Shown piece after piece: positions 1 to 8,612 of a DNA stretch of 64,000 nt. Below the pieces are notes generated by a model. The model searched no databases. It had not been told where the DNA came from and saw nothing but the letters and a program-made list of their open reading frames with translations. The stretch's first letter is position 1; each line of letters begins with the position of its first letter. Made by a program: the position numbers and the translations under genes. Source of the stretch: DATFDN01 sp963756545 (GTDB taxonomy: Bacteria; Pseudomonadota; Alphaproteobacteria; Acetobacterales; Acetobacteraceae); the NCBI GenBank assembly GCA_963756545.1, contig CAVWNY010000008.1:62001-126000 (forward strand), given 5' to 3'.

Positions 1-488
1 AGCGCCGACAGCGGCTCGTCCATGAGCAGGCAGGCCGGGTGCACGGCGAGCGCGCGCGCGATGCCGACGCGCTGACGCATCCCGCCCGAGAGCTGGCGCG
101 GCCAGGCTCGCGCGAAATCCGACAAGCCGGTCAGGCGCAACGCCTCCGCGACGCGCTCGGCACGCGCGACGCGCGGCAATTTTCCCTCCAGCGGCAGGGC
201 GACATTGCCGGCGACGCTCCGCCAGGGCAGCAGCGCGAAATCCTGGAACACGTAGGTGAGCGCGTTGAGGCAGTCCTCGGCGATCGCGCCCTCGGTTCGC
301 ACGACGCCGCGCGCGGGCCGGATCAGGCCGCCCATGATGCCCAGCAGGGTCGACTTGCCGCAGCCCGAGGGGCCGACCACCACGAGAACCTGCCCCGGCT
401 CGGCGTGCAGCGTCACGTCGTCCAGCACCGCCAGCGCCCGGTAGGCGTGCGAGACGCCCTCCACCGACAGCCGCAGGCCGGCCGTCAT
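1..488 (-). CDS. ABC transporter ATP-binding protein, nitrate/sulfonate/taurine type (3' end outside window)
   Basis: This is the ATPase of an importer for a small oxyanion or organosulfur-like solute. The first ~160 residues are present and the rest lies beyond the left edge. Walker A is GPSGCGKST, a Q-loop sits in YVFQDFALLPW, the ABC signature is LSGGMRQRVGIARAL, and Walker B begins as CLLMDEP just before the edge. The LLPW after the Q-loop is typical of the SsuB/TauB/NrtD group. The ATG at 488 overlaps the stop of the upstream binding-protein gene (ATGA), so the two are translationally coupled and form one operon. The permease is not in view and probably lies further left. The substrate cannot be fixed from sequence. 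Confidence 0.95.
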   Translation of the reverse strand, partial: MTAGLRLSVEGVSHAYRALAVLDDVTLHAEPGQVLVVVGPSGCGKSTLLGIMGGLIRPARGVVRTEGAIAEDCLNALTYVFQDFALLPWRSVAGNVALPLEGKLPRVARAERVAEALRLTGLSDFARAWPRQLSGGMRQRVGIARALAVHPACLLMDEPLSA

Positions 489-1492
489 CGAGCGGGCAGG
501 AATTGCGTGTCGATCAGCGTCGCGGGATCGGCCTCGCCCTTCACCAGGCCCTGCTGGCGGAACCAGGCGAGCTGGGCCAGCACGTCCTTCACGTCGAGCG
601 CGCCCTCCGGCGGGTAGTCACCGACGCCGGCCAGGATCTTGGCGCGCGCATCGGGATCGCCGGTGAACACGTAGCGGCTGATCACCGCGATCGCCGCGTC
701 GGTCGCAGGCGTCGGCGCCCCGCTGGAGAAAGCCGCGCGATAGTCGGCCACGCCCTGACGATAGGCGGCCGCGAACCGGTGCAGCGCGTCCGCGCGGGTG
801 CGGATCATGCGCTCCGTCGTGAACAGCGCGGTGATCTGATAGGGCACGATGTCGCCCATCCAGGCGATGATGTGCGCGCGTCCGGCCGCCGCGGCCGGCT
901 TGGCCATCGAGGCGACGGCGAAGGTCGCATCGACCTGGCCCGTGCTGACGGCGGCCAGCATGTTCTGCACCGTCTGCACCGGCCGCAGCGCGACGGATTT
1001 CAGGTCGAACCCGTCCGCCTCGGCCAGCCGGCCCATCATGTAGTGAAACGACGAGCCGTATTGCGTGATCGCCACGCTGTGTCCGGGAAGTTTCTCCGGC
1101 GTGGTCAGCCCGGCGGCATAGGCTTTGTCGGAGACCAGGAGCGCGGTGCCCTGTACGCCCTTTTCCTCGTGCAGACCGCCGCCGATGACGCGCAGCGCGC
1201 CCTTCTCGGCGAGGTTGAAGAACCCGCCGGTCAAGGCGGTCAGGCCGACATCGACATCGCCCGCCACGACCGCCGCCGCGATCGGCTGCGCGGCGTTGAA
1301 GAAGACGAAGCCGACATCGAGGCCGCGATCGCGAAAGTAGCCGCGTCCTTGCGCGAGATAGAACGGTGCGGGCGAGAGCGTGTGCAGCAGGCCGAGGCTG
1401 AGCTTCGCCGGCTCGGCGCCACGCGCGTCCGTCGCGGCGGCGGCGAGGGCAGCCGTGCCGGCGGTCAGGAAAAAGCGGCGTTCGATACTCAT
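485..1492 (-). CDS. ABC transporter periplasmic substrate-binding protein (NMT1/SsuA/TauA-like)
   Basis: This is a periplasmic receptor of about 335 residues that delivers solute to the adjacent ABC importer. The start at 1492 is chosen because it gives a classic export signal (MSIERRFFLTAGTAALAAAATDARG) with a twin-Arg-like ERRFF start; an upstream in-frame extension to 1606 would bury the signal. The mature part opens with a beta strand and LLHTLSPAPFYLAQGRGYF, the usual NMT1/SsuA-like opening (xxxFAPxYxAxxxGYF). The gene runs straight into the ATPase through a 4-base overlap. The ligand is unknown; nitrate, sulfonate, taurine and thiamine-precursor receptors share this fold. Confidence 0.9.
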   Translation of the reverse strand: MSIERRFFLTAGTAALAAAATDARGAEPAKLSLGLLHTLSPAPFYLAQGRGYFRDRGLDVGFVFFNAAQPIAAAVVAGDVDVGLTALTGGFFNLAEKGALRVIGGGLHEEKGVQGTALLVSDKAYAAGLTTPEKLPGHSVAITQYGSSFHYMMGRLAEADGFDLKSVALRPVQTVQNMLAAVSTGQVDATFAVASMAKPAAAAGRAHIIAWMGDIVPYQITALFTTERMIRTRADALHRFAAAYRQGVADYRAAFSSGAPTPATDAAIAVISRYVFTGDPDARAKILAGVGDYPPEGALDVKDVLAQLAWFRQQGLVKGEADPATLIDTQFLPAR

Positions 1493-2090
1493 GGGCGGAT
1501 CGCTGGCATCCAAGGTTGGAAACCGGCCCTGTGATGCCGGTGGACGAGGATTGCAAGCCCCGTTTAGGGCCTCGGCGGAATCGGAATGTCGCAATATTTT
1601 CGTCAATCCAACGAAAAACCCATGGCAGCACGTGATACAAACGACATCAATAAATTTCCGCAGCAGAAATCACTTGACCGTGATGTTCAGGTCAGGGGAT
1701 AAACTCCGGGCTGAAAGAAATGCTCGGACCCAAATATTCTTCTGAAACAGAGACAACGTGTCTGCTGGAGGGAGCGAACGACCGGGCGCATTGAAACGAG
1801 GAGAGAACTGGATGAAACGACCAGAATAGGTCTCAGGGTGCCCCTGAGACCCTTCGGCTCGCCCCCCATTTGGGCGATGGACCGAACCAGCATCCGAACA
1901 GGCTGAGTAGGTCCGATTTACGAAAGCCACGACACGATCCGCACCGCATCCGGTGGCGGTCGCGGGCCTGCGTCCGGCAATACAACCATAACGTGCATAG
2001 TATTGCGAAATAACACGTATTCCGACATCTGTCGTGTGCCCCACAACCTTCGAGTGAAAGACCTCGAATCATGAATGGAGCGTATCGATC
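1493..2090. other. Intergenic region between the importer operon and the secreted GH5 gene
   Basis: About 600 bases without a convincing gene. The part 1600-1750 is AT-richer than its surroundings and should hold the divergent promoters. A good Shine-Dalgarno (GAGGAGAG) precedes a five-codon ORF at 1812-1829 (MKRPE then stop), followed at once by a strong hairpin. A minus ORF at 1670-2044 has no recognisable family features and was not accepted. Confidence 0.6.
1829..1851. repeat. Perfect 10-bp inverted repeat (hairpin) upstream of the GH5 gene
   Basis: GGTCTCAGGG and CCCTGAGACC flank a 3-base loop (TGC). No T-run follows on either strand, so it is not a standard intrinsic terminator. It lies immediately after a five-codon ORF with a good ribosome-binding site and 240 bases before the GH5 start. 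An RNA control element or the scar of a rearrangement are both possible. Confidence 0.5.
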
Positions 2091-4088
2091 ATGAGTACGA
2101 CACAGACCATGCCTGTCGTTATCGGCGAGTACGGCAATTCCACGACGGGCAATGGCGTCGATCCAGGCGGCTATCAGACCGTCGAGGCGGTCGGCGACGT
2201 CAGCAACCCCAGCATGGCCTGGGTGTGGGAAACCTACGCAGGCAACGGCGACAACCTTCAAAGCAACGGCGTCCTCACCGCGTACGGCCAGCAGGTGGCG
2301 GCGATCATCGCCGCCGCGCCGGGACCGACAGCGCCCACCGGAGGCAACTTCTCCGTCGCGAACGGCAACATCATCAACCCGAATGGCACCGTCTTTGGCG
2401 GCAAGGGCTTTGGTCTCGCCGATCCGGCAGACGGCGCCGCCGCCTTGGCCGCGATTCCCAATGTCGGCATCATCAACGTGGACAGTGGCACCCTTAGCAA
2501 CGGCCCAGCCTATTTCCAGGCGCTCGTCAACGAGGCCACCGCGAAAGGAATCGTGGTGGTAATCGGCAACTACATCGGCCCGCAGGGCCAGACCGGTGGT
2601 GGCGGCACTTACACGCCCAGCACCGGGCTGGCAAACGAGACGGCCTGGTACGCCTCCCTCGCGGCGGCCTACAAAAACAACCCGTACGTCTGGTTCAGCA
2701 CCCTCAACGAGCCGAGCGGCGCGCTCTCCGACATTCAGAACGAGCATGCCGCAATCTATAATGCGATTCGCGGGGCGGGCAACAACAGCATGATCCTGAT
2801 GGAAGGGAACGGAGCGGTCACCACGAACGGCTTCAACTCTTCGGTCTATACCGGCATGACCAACGTGGCGTGGGATACCCACTTCTACAATTGGATTTCC
2901 GGCTACAGCGCGAGCCTAGCAACCAACCAGTCCTATCTTGCGGGGCAGCTCGCGGATCCGGCCAGCAACGGCATGCTTGAAGCAGCCACCACCACGGCGC
3001 CGCCGCCGCCGCCGCCGACCTTCACGCCCTCCGCCAACGATGCAACCATCACCACCGTGGGTCCGGTGATCACCGATACCGCCGGAAATACTTGGGGGCT
3101 CACGTCAGGCGGCCAGGTCGCCATCAATGGGACGGCGGACACCAGCACGGCCAACGTGACCGAACTGGCTTATGTCGGCGGCGACATCTTCCAGGAGAAC
3201 GCCAGCAATCTCTGGTGGGGAGAAGCCAACCCAGGTGACGGCTGGAACATCAATCCGGGCGCAGCCGCCAGCCCGCTTCCTTCCTTCACGCCATCACCGG
3301 CCAACACGGTCATCTCTACGGTCGGGCCGATGATAACCGATGCGGCCGGCAACACGTGGGCCATCACCTCTGGCGGCCAGGTCGCGATCAACGGCAGCGC
3401 CGACACGACCACCGCGAACGTCACCAAGCTGGCGTATGAGGGCGGCGACATCTATCAGGAGAACAGCCAAAACCTGTGGTGGGGCGAGGCGGCTCCTGGC
3501 GGTGGATGGACTATCAACCCCGGCGCCGCGACGAGCCCGCTGCCTACCATCACCTTGAATCAGGCGACCAATCCGAGCCCGAACATCGCGGTCAGCAACA
3601 CGATGATCAATGGGAAAGGCACCTTCGCCCTGCTTCTCGGCGGCTCAGCCGACACCGTCTCGCTAACTGGCGGTAACGAGAAGGTGACGCTGACCGGCGG
3701 CAACAACACCGTCACCACCGGTTCGGGTAAGGACACCTACATCATTTCCTCCAAGGGCAACGTCATCAATGCCGGATCCGGCACCAATACGATGACCGAC
3801 AACAGCGCGGGTGGTAATACCTTCGTCATGCCCGCAATCGGCAAGGGAAATGACATCCTGGCGGGTTCGATCAGCGCGGATACGGTGGACTTCAAGGCCG
3901 CGCTGGCAGCCACGACATGGGATGGCAAGTCCGCCGACGTGGGGAGTTACCTGTCCGTGGTCACGAGCGGGAAGAATGCGATCGTGGACCTCAGCAAGAC
4001 GGCGGGCGGATCGCATTCGGCTATCGCGACGATCGTGGGTGGGGCCGGACAGACCTTGACAACCCTGCTGACGCACGCGGCCTTGTAA
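2091..4088 (+). CDS. Type-I-secreted GH5-like glycosidase with permuted or truncated catalytic region and twin C-terminal modules
   Basis: This is a 665-residue extracellular enzyme-like protein without a signal peptide. Residues 8-13 carry PVVIGE, the usual GH5 nucleophile strand (E13), and the segment to about residue 78 looks like the last two strands of a GH5 barrel. After a linker, residues 84-290 look like the first six strands: acid/base in STLNEP (E207) and a catalytic-site His in DTHFYNW (H264). The chain then leaves the barrel before a second nucleophile. Two ~85-residue repeats follow (about 310-397 and 398-485; shared motifs TSGGQVAING and NLWWGE), then a glycine/asparagine-rich RTX-like tail (486-665) typical of type I secretion substrates. 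The ATG has GGAG ten bases upstream. Whether the barrel is functional is open; see findings. Confidence 0.85.
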   Translation: MSTTQTMPVVIGEYGNSTTGNGVDPGGYQTVEAVGDVSNPSMAWVWETYAGNGDNLQSNGVLTAYGQQVAAIIAAAPGPTAPTGGNFSVANGNIINPNGTVFGGKGFGLADPADGAAALAAIPNVGIINVDSGTLSNGPAYFQALVNEATAKGIVVVIGNYIGPQGQTGGGGTYTPSTGLANETAWYASLAAAYKNNPYVWFSTLNEPSGALSDIQNEHAAIYNAIRGAGNNSMILMEGNGAVTTNGFNSSVYTGMTNVAWDTHFYNWISGYSASLATNQSYLAGQLADPASNGMLEAATTTAPPPPPPTFTPSANDATITTVGPVITDTAGNTWGLTSGGQVAINGTADTSTANVTELAYVGGDIFQENASNLWWGEANPGDGWNINPGAAASPLPSFTPSPANTVISTVGPMITDAAGNTWAITSGGQVAINGSADTTTANVTKLAYEGGDIYQENSQNLWWGEAAPGGGWTINPGAATSPLPTITLNQATNPSPNIAVSNTMINGKGTFALLLGGSADTVSLTGGNEKVTLTGGNNTVTTGSGKDTYIISSKGNVINAGSGTNTMTDNSAGGNTFVMPAIGKGNDILAGSISADTVDFKAALAATTWDGKSADVGSYLSVVTSGKNAIVDLSKTAGGSHSAIATIVGGAGQTLTTLLTHAAL

Positions 4089-4100
4089 GGCAGACATCCA

Positions 4101-4140
4101 AAATGGCCTCGGCATCGTAAATGCCGAGGCCATTTCTTTT
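4101..4140 (+). terminator. Intrinsic terminator after the secreted GH5 gene
   Basis: A perfect 15-bp stem (AAATGGCCTCGGCAT / ATGCCGAGGCCATTT) with a 5-base loop, followed by CTTTT. It begins 12 bases after the GH5 stop codon. The A-rich 5' side also gives a short T-run on the other strand, so it may work for the convergent gene at 4180 as well. Confidence 0.93.
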
Positions 4141-4179
4141 GCCGCCAACCCGTGACGACGGACGCCGGCCTTGGACAAC

Positions 4180-5394
4180 CTACGGCGCCGGCCGTGTCTC
4201 GGAACGACGGGATTCGAAAAACGGGGAAAGAAGCGCCGCCTGTGCCGGGATTGGGGTCAGCCAGTCCTCCTCCAGGAATCCCCACTGGGCCGCGCTGAAC
4301 GTCCCCCAATGCCAATAGGAGCCGGACATCCCCGCTCCTCCTTGGGACGGGTCGTTCATGTAGGCGATGAGGGTTTTGAGCCACTGCGAATCCGCCGGTT
4401 CGGCTTGCAGTCCGGTTCCGAATTCGCCGACGTAGATGGGCGCGATCCCCTCCTTGTAGACGAAACCCCAATGCCTGTCCCAAATGGCGGGAAGGTTGTT
4501 CGGATAGTTGCGAGCGGACGGATTGTTCCATCCGCAGTCATCGGTCTCCGACGGATAGTCGTGGACGGAATAGACCAGCTTGTGCGGTACATTCAGCACG
4601 ATGGGCTTAACGCGAACGCCTTCCAGATTCGCCTGGCAGCTCGGCTGCGGCATGTTTTTCTGCGGATGATACGTTATCAAACCCTCGACGATGATCAGGA
4701 CGTCCGGATTGACCGCCTGTATCAGGTCGCCGACCTTGGTCGCCTCCGCCCACCAATCATCCCCGCCGCCCCCCCAGGTCGCCGGCTCCGAGGGCTCGTT
4801 GTCGAGGTCGAATCCGATCACCGTGGGATTGCGCGCATAGCGCCGCGCCAGCATCACCCAGTTCCGCTCGAATTGCTCCGTCGTGACGTTGCGATCGTGC
4901 CAGAGCCCGTTTGGCTGCTGCCCGCCCTCGCAACTGTTGGTGTGGTGGTCGATGATGATCTTCAGCCCCAGCTTCCCGGCATAGGCGATCACGGCGTCCA
5001 TGATCTCCAGCGGGCTTTTTCCCCTGAGGTCGGGGTTCAATCCGTCGTTGACCAGGTCCTTGGTGGGATGCTTCCGGGTCAGCATCAGGTCGCAATACGG
5101 CAGCCGAATCTCGTTGATGTGGCTGGCCTTCATCTGGTCCATCGTCTTCTTGTAGTTGACCATCCACAAGCCGATCGGAGCGCCGCCGTCGTTGTCCTGG
5201 CCGCCCCAGCCGATCCCGGCGATCCGGACGGGTTCGCCCTGGCGGTCGACGATCTGGTTGCCTTTCGTGCTGAGATAGTCGGACGGAAGCAGGTTGCTTC
5301 CCCCCGGTGAAGCCGCCCGCAGCGGCGACGCGGCGCAGCACACCGCCAGGACGGCGGCGATCAACCCGGCGATCCGATGAAAGTCACGGCGCAT
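4180..5394 (-). CDS. Secreted GH5 endoglucanase (Acidothermus E1-like)
   Basis: A 404-residue secreted cellulase-type enzyme that should cleave beta-1,4-glucans. The start at 5394 gives a clear signal peptide (MRRDFHRIAGLIAAVLAVCC...); the in-frame extension to 5514 lacks one. The single catalytic domain resembles the Acidothermus E1 group: RIAGIGW, NEIRLPY, GLKIIIDHH, the acid/base in FDLDNEPSEP (E200), VEGL, VYSVHDYP, and the nucleophile in IYVGEFGTGLQ (E324), ending with a WHWGTFS aromatic strand. No carbohydrate-binding module follows. It is convergent with the modular GH5 gene and separated from it by the terminator at 4101-4140, so the two form a small beta-glucan-degrading locus. The exact substrate (cellulose, mixed-linkage glucan) is not shown by sequence. 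Confidence 0.93.
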   Translation of the reverse strand: MRRDFHRIAGLIAAVLAVCCAASPLRAASPGGSNLLPSDYLSTKGNQIVDRQGEPVRIAGIGWGGQDNDGGAPIGLWMVNYKKTMDQMKASHINEIRLPYCDLMLTRKHPTKDLVNDGLNPDLRGKSPLEIMDAVIAYAGKLGLKIIIDHHTNSCEGGQQPNGLWHDRNVTTEQFERNWVMLARRYARNPTVIGFDLDNEPSEPATWGGGGDDWWAEATKVGDLIQAVNPDVLIIVEGLITYHPQKNMPQPSCQANLEGVRVKPIVLNVPHKLVYSVHDYPSETDDCGWNNPSARNYPNNLPAIWDRHWGFVYKEGIAPIYVGEFGTGLQAEPADSQWLKTLIAYMNDPSQGGAGMSGSYWHWGTFSAAQWGFLEEDWLTPIPAQAALLSPFFESRRSETRPAP

Positions 5395-5615
5395 GAAATC
5401 CGATCCTCGTGGCTTAGAGCCGAGATAGCGGCGTTGCCCGCGCGCGGGACCTTCGTCAAGCTCGGAAAATGTGACGCTCCCGGCTCGGCTCGCGCGGTCG
5501 TGACAAACGAGCAAGCTGCGGGCCCTATCAGTCTAATTAACGATGGATAATATTCGCTGTCTGGGTCCAAAGACACAGGCACGCGCACAAGGCCGGTTGC
5601 TCGGGAGGGAAGGAA

Positions 5616-6872
5616 ATGAATAGCCTTGCACGGAACAAGCGTGGATCAGAACGTTCGCGGAGGGCATCTTTGCTCGCTGGCGCGTTGACGGCCGCCATGC
5701 TCATGGCGGGCGGCGCGGCGGCCCAAACTGACGAACATATGGTCCTGGTCGATACCATCGACGTCGGCGGAATGGGACTCGGGGCGTTCGACATCAGCTT
5801 CGTCGATCCGACCATTGATCTCTACGTTCTGTCCGATCGAACCAATGGCTCGGTCGATTTCTTCGACGCCAGCGACAACACCTTCACCGGCCGGGTGAGC
5901 GGCTTCTCGGGGGCCGTGCTCAATCCCGATGGGACGGCGAACAACAGCATCTCGGGTCCCGATGGCGTGACGATCGTCGATCACACGCAGGTTTGGGCGG
6001 GCAACGGCGACAGCACGGTCAAGGTCATCGACATCGCCACGTTCCAGATCATCAATTCGATCTCGACGGGTGGCCAGTTCCGCGTGGACGAGATGGCCTA
6101 CGATCCGACAGACCATATCATTGCGGTAGCCAACAACGCGGACACGCCGCCGTTTATCACCCTGATCGATACCAACTCCCATGCGATCCTTGGAAAGATA
6201 ACGTTCGACGGCACCAACGGCACGCCGGACGCCACCAATGGGATCGAGCAGCCGCAGTGGTCGCCGGCCACAGGGCGGTTCTATGTCTCCGTGCCGCAAG
6301 TCGGGACCGATCCGGAGATGGGCGGGATCTCGGCGATCGACCCCCATAGCATGAGTGTCGTCGCCACCTACCCGGTGCGCGACTGCTCGCCGGCCGGTCT
6401 CGCGGTCGGACCGAATAGCGAGGCGCTGATCGGGTGCAGCGCCTCGTTCGGCACCGCACCCAACGTGCTGACCCAGTCGCTGGTCATCAATCTCGTCAGC
6501 GGCAACGTCGCGGCGAACATCACACAGGTCGGCGGCTCCGACGAGGTCTGGTACGACCAGGGAACCCAGCACTACTATCTGGGCGCGCGCAGCAACACCG
6601 ACAACGCAGGTACAGTCGTGCCGGTGCTCGGCACCATCGACGCCAAGACGAAGGCGTTCGATGGCAACGTCGCGACCTCGACGACGGCGCACTCCGTCGC
6701 CGCGGACCGGGTGTCGCACCATGTCTTCGTGCCGATCGGCTTCGTGCCGCCCGGCAGCCCGGCTGGCACCGATGTGACCAACCCGTGCCCGAACGTGTCG
6801 CGCGGCTGCGTCGCGGTCTATCTGCCGTCGGCCATCGACGACGATGACGGGACCAAGCAAGCCCAACGCTAG
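5616..6872 (+). CDS. Secreted YncE-like beta-propeller protein
   Basis: A 418-residue exported protein of unknown function. An N-terminal signal peptide ends near AAQTDEH (about residue 37). The rest has repeated blades of the YVTN/YncE kind, with phrases such as VDTIDVGGMG, KVIDIATFQIINSISTGG, LIDTNSHAILGKI and AIDPHSMSVVATYPV, each giving one strand of a seven-bladed propeller. The C-terminus has a CxxxxxGC-like pair (NPCPNVSRGC). GGGAGGGAAGGAA precedes the ATG. It is likely periplasmic or extracellular; similar proteins serve as scaffolds or surface proteins. No operon partner is visible. Confidence 0.8.
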   Translation: MNSLARNKRGSERSRRASLLAGALTAAMLMAGGAAAQTDEHMVLVDTIDVGGMGLGAFDISFVDPTIDLYVLSDRTNGSVDFFDASDNTFTGRVSGFSGAVLNPDGTANNSISGPDGVTIVDHTQVWAGNGDSTVKVIDIATFQIINSISTGGQFRVDEMAYDPTDHIIAVANNADTPPFITLIDTNSHAILGKITFDGTNGTPDATNGIEQPQWSPATGRFYVSVPQVGTDPEMGGISAIDPHSMSVVATYPVRDCSPAGLAVGPNSEALIGCSASFGTAPNVLTQSLVINLVSGNVAANITQVGGSDEVWYDQGTQHYYLGARSNTDNAGTVVPVLGTIDAKTKAFDGNVATSTTAHSVAADRVSHHVFVPIGFVPPGSPAGTDVTNPCPNVSRGCVAVYLPSAIDDDDGTKQAQR

Positions 6873-6990
6873 GGCGAGCCTCCCGCTCCGAGAAAGGGCG
6901 AATTGACGATCACCAGGCGCTGGCGGTAACCCCGCCGGGGCTTGGGACCCGCGCCGGCCGCATGTCAGGCGGAATTAACGAAGTGTTATG

Positions 6991-7004
6991 ATCGCACGTG
7001 CGAT
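6991..7004. promoter_or_regulatory. 14-bp perfect palindrome upstream of the response-regulator gene
   Basis: ATCGCACGTGCGAT is fully self-complementary and lies 80 bases before the receiver-domain gene, in an AT-richer stretch suitable for a promoter. A dimeric regulator site is a reasonable guess, but no cognate regulator is identified. Confidence 0.4.
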
Positions 7005-7083
7005 ATGACGCTTGCGTTGACAACTGATTAACGCCACTCTGCGCACGCCGCCCCGGTTGCGAGGCGGTTTGCGTGAGGGTGTC

Positions 7084-7500
7084 ATGTCTGCGACGGGACG
7101 CATCCTGCTGATCGAGGACGATCCGCTCGTCAGCGAGGTTATCGCGGCGGTTCTCGAGGATCGCTATGTCGTCACGAGGGCGCCGTGCGCGTCGAGCGCC
7201 CAGGCGCTCCTCCGAGAAGGCTTTTTCGATGCCGTGCTCCTGGATTGCCTCCTGCCAGGCGGCGGCGCCGCCCGCGTGATGGTGGAAGCCGAGGGGCTCG
7301 GCGTTCCGGTCGTGCTCACCAGCGGCCATATGGATCAGATGGAACTCCGCAGCGGCGGCGCGCGACCGTTCCTCGCCAAGCCGTTCAGCGTGGATGAGCT
7401 GCTCGCGATCCTGGAGCGGACCCAGGCCGTGAGCCGGGCATTGCTGCCCCTCCCGCCCGCGGGCTCGCCCGAGCCGCTTCTGGACGCGCCGTGCGCGTAG
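7084..7500 (+). CDS. Single-domain response regulator (CheY-like receiver)
   Basis: A 138-residue stand-alone receiver domain with no output domain. Acidic pocket residues are in LLIEDDP (E11, D12, D13), the phospho-acceptor is D54 in AVLLDCLLPGG, the switch Thr is in VVLTSGH and the conserved Lys is in FLAKPFS. The start at 7084 (MSATGRILL) is preferred over 7057 because it has GAGGGTG just upstream and begins at the first strand of the fold. A short proline-rich tail follows the last helix. No histidine kinase is adjacent, so the partner is elsewhere. It is convergent with aroC, whose stop codon is 5 bases away. Confidence 0.9.
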   Translation: MSATGRILLIEDDPLVSEVIAAVLEDRYVVTRAPCASSAQALLREGFFDAVLLDCLLPGGGAARVMVEAEGLGVPVVLTSGHMDQMELRSGGARPFLAKPFSVDELLAILERTQAVSRALLPLPPAGSPEPLLDAPCA

Positions 7501-7504
7501 ACTT

Positions 7505-8608
7505 CTAGTTCCTCGGCAGCCGGGCCGTTTTGGGGGCGTCCGGGTTCTGTGCCCGGTGGCGCAGCAGGTGGTCGGCGAGCACGCAGGCCAGCATCGCCTC
7601 GCCCACCGGAACCGCGCGAATGCCGACGCACGGATCATGACGGCCCTTGGTCACGATCTCCGTCTCGCGGCCCGCCCGATCCACCGTCTGGCGCGGCGAC
7701 AGGATGGAGCTGGTCGGCTTGACCGCGAAGCGGGCCACGATCGGCTGGCCGGTGGAGATGCCGCCCAGGACGCCGCCGGCATGGTTCGACTGGAAGCGGA
7801 TAGCGCCGCCATCCATCCGCATCTCGTCGGCATTCGCCTCGCCGCGCAGGCTCGCGGCGGCGAAGCCGTCACCGATCTCCACGCCTTTGACGGCGTTAAT
7901 CGACATCAGCGCCCCGGCGAGGTCCGCATCGAGCTTGCCGTAGATCGGTGCCCCCAGCCCCGGCGGCACGCCCTCGGCCCACACCTCGATCACAGCGCCG
8001 AGCGAGGATCCCTGCTTGCGGATCTCGCTCAGGAGCGTCTCCCACTCCCGGGCGGCGAGGGGATCGGGACAGAAGAACGGGTTGCGATCCACTGCCTCCC
8101 AGTCCCAGCGCGCGCGTTCGATCCCGTGCGGCCCCATCTGGACCAGCGCGCCCCGGATACGCACGCCGGCGCCGAGCACCCTGCGCGCGACCGCGCCCGC
8201 CGCGACGCGCATCGCCGTCTCTCGCGCCGAGCTGCGCCCGCCGCCGCGATAGTCGCGGATGCCGTATTTCAGCTCATAGGCGAGGTCCGCGTGACCGGGG
8301 CGGAACCGCTCGGCGATCTCGCTGTAGTCGCGCGAGCGTTGATCGACGTTCTCGATGGTCAGGGCGATCGGGGTGCCGGTGGTCTGGCCCTCGAACACGC
8401 CCGACAGAATGCGGACGCGGTCGGGTTCCTGGCGCTGCGTCGTGAAGCGGGACTGGCCGGGGCGGCGGCGGTCGAGCCACGGCTGGATGTCGGCCTCGGA
8501 GAGCGCGATGCGCGGCGGGCAGCCATCGACGACGCAGCCGATCGCCGGGCCGTGGCTCTCGCCCCAGGTGGTGACGCGAAAAAGGTGGCCGAAGCTATTG
8601 TGGCTCAC
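7505..8608 (-). CDS. aroC: Chorismate synthase
   Basis: Converts 5-enolpyruvylshikimate-3-phosphate to chorismate, the last step of the shikimate pathway, using reduced FMN. The family signatures are intact: GHLFRVTTWGESHGPAIG near the N-terminus, RPGHAD in the middle, RGGGRSSARETAMRVAAGA, and the C-terminal region with FQSNHAGGVLGGISTGQPI and GRHDPCVGIRAVP. The length of about 367 residues is normal. I choose the GTG start near 8608 (protein VSHNSFGH) because homologues begin MSHNTFGH; the TTG further upstream would overlap fabI. The gene follows fabI after only a few bases, so the two are probably cotranscribed. Confidence 0.97.
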   Translation of the reverse strand: MSHNSFGHLFRVTTWGESHGPAIGCVVDGCPPRIALSEADIQPWLDRRRPGQSRFTTQRQEPDRVRILSGVFEGQTTGTPIALTIENVDQRSRDYSEIAERFRPGHADLAYELKYGIRDYRGGGRSSARETAMRVAAGAVARRVLGAGVRIRGALVQMGPHGIERARWDWEAVDRNPFFCPDPLAAREWETLLSEIRKQGSSLGAVIEVWAEGVPPGLGAPIYGKLDADLAGALMSINAVKGVEIGDGFAAASLRGEANADEMRMDGGAIRFQSNHAGGVLGGISTGQPIVARFAVKPTSSILSPRQTVDRAGRETEIVTKGRHDPCVGIRAVPVGEAMLACVLADHLLRHRAQNPDAPKTARLPRN

Positions 8609-8612
8609 GCCG

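Noticed and set aside
503..1534. 343-codon plus-strand ORF across the binding-protein gene
   Set aside because: Antisense to a gene with signal peptide and operon overlap; product is Arg/Gly-rich without motifs.
1670..2044. 124-codon minus-strand ORF upstream of the GH5 gene
   Set aside because: No family resemblance, no ribosome-binding site and a mixed AT/GC composition; it covers the region expected to hold promoters.
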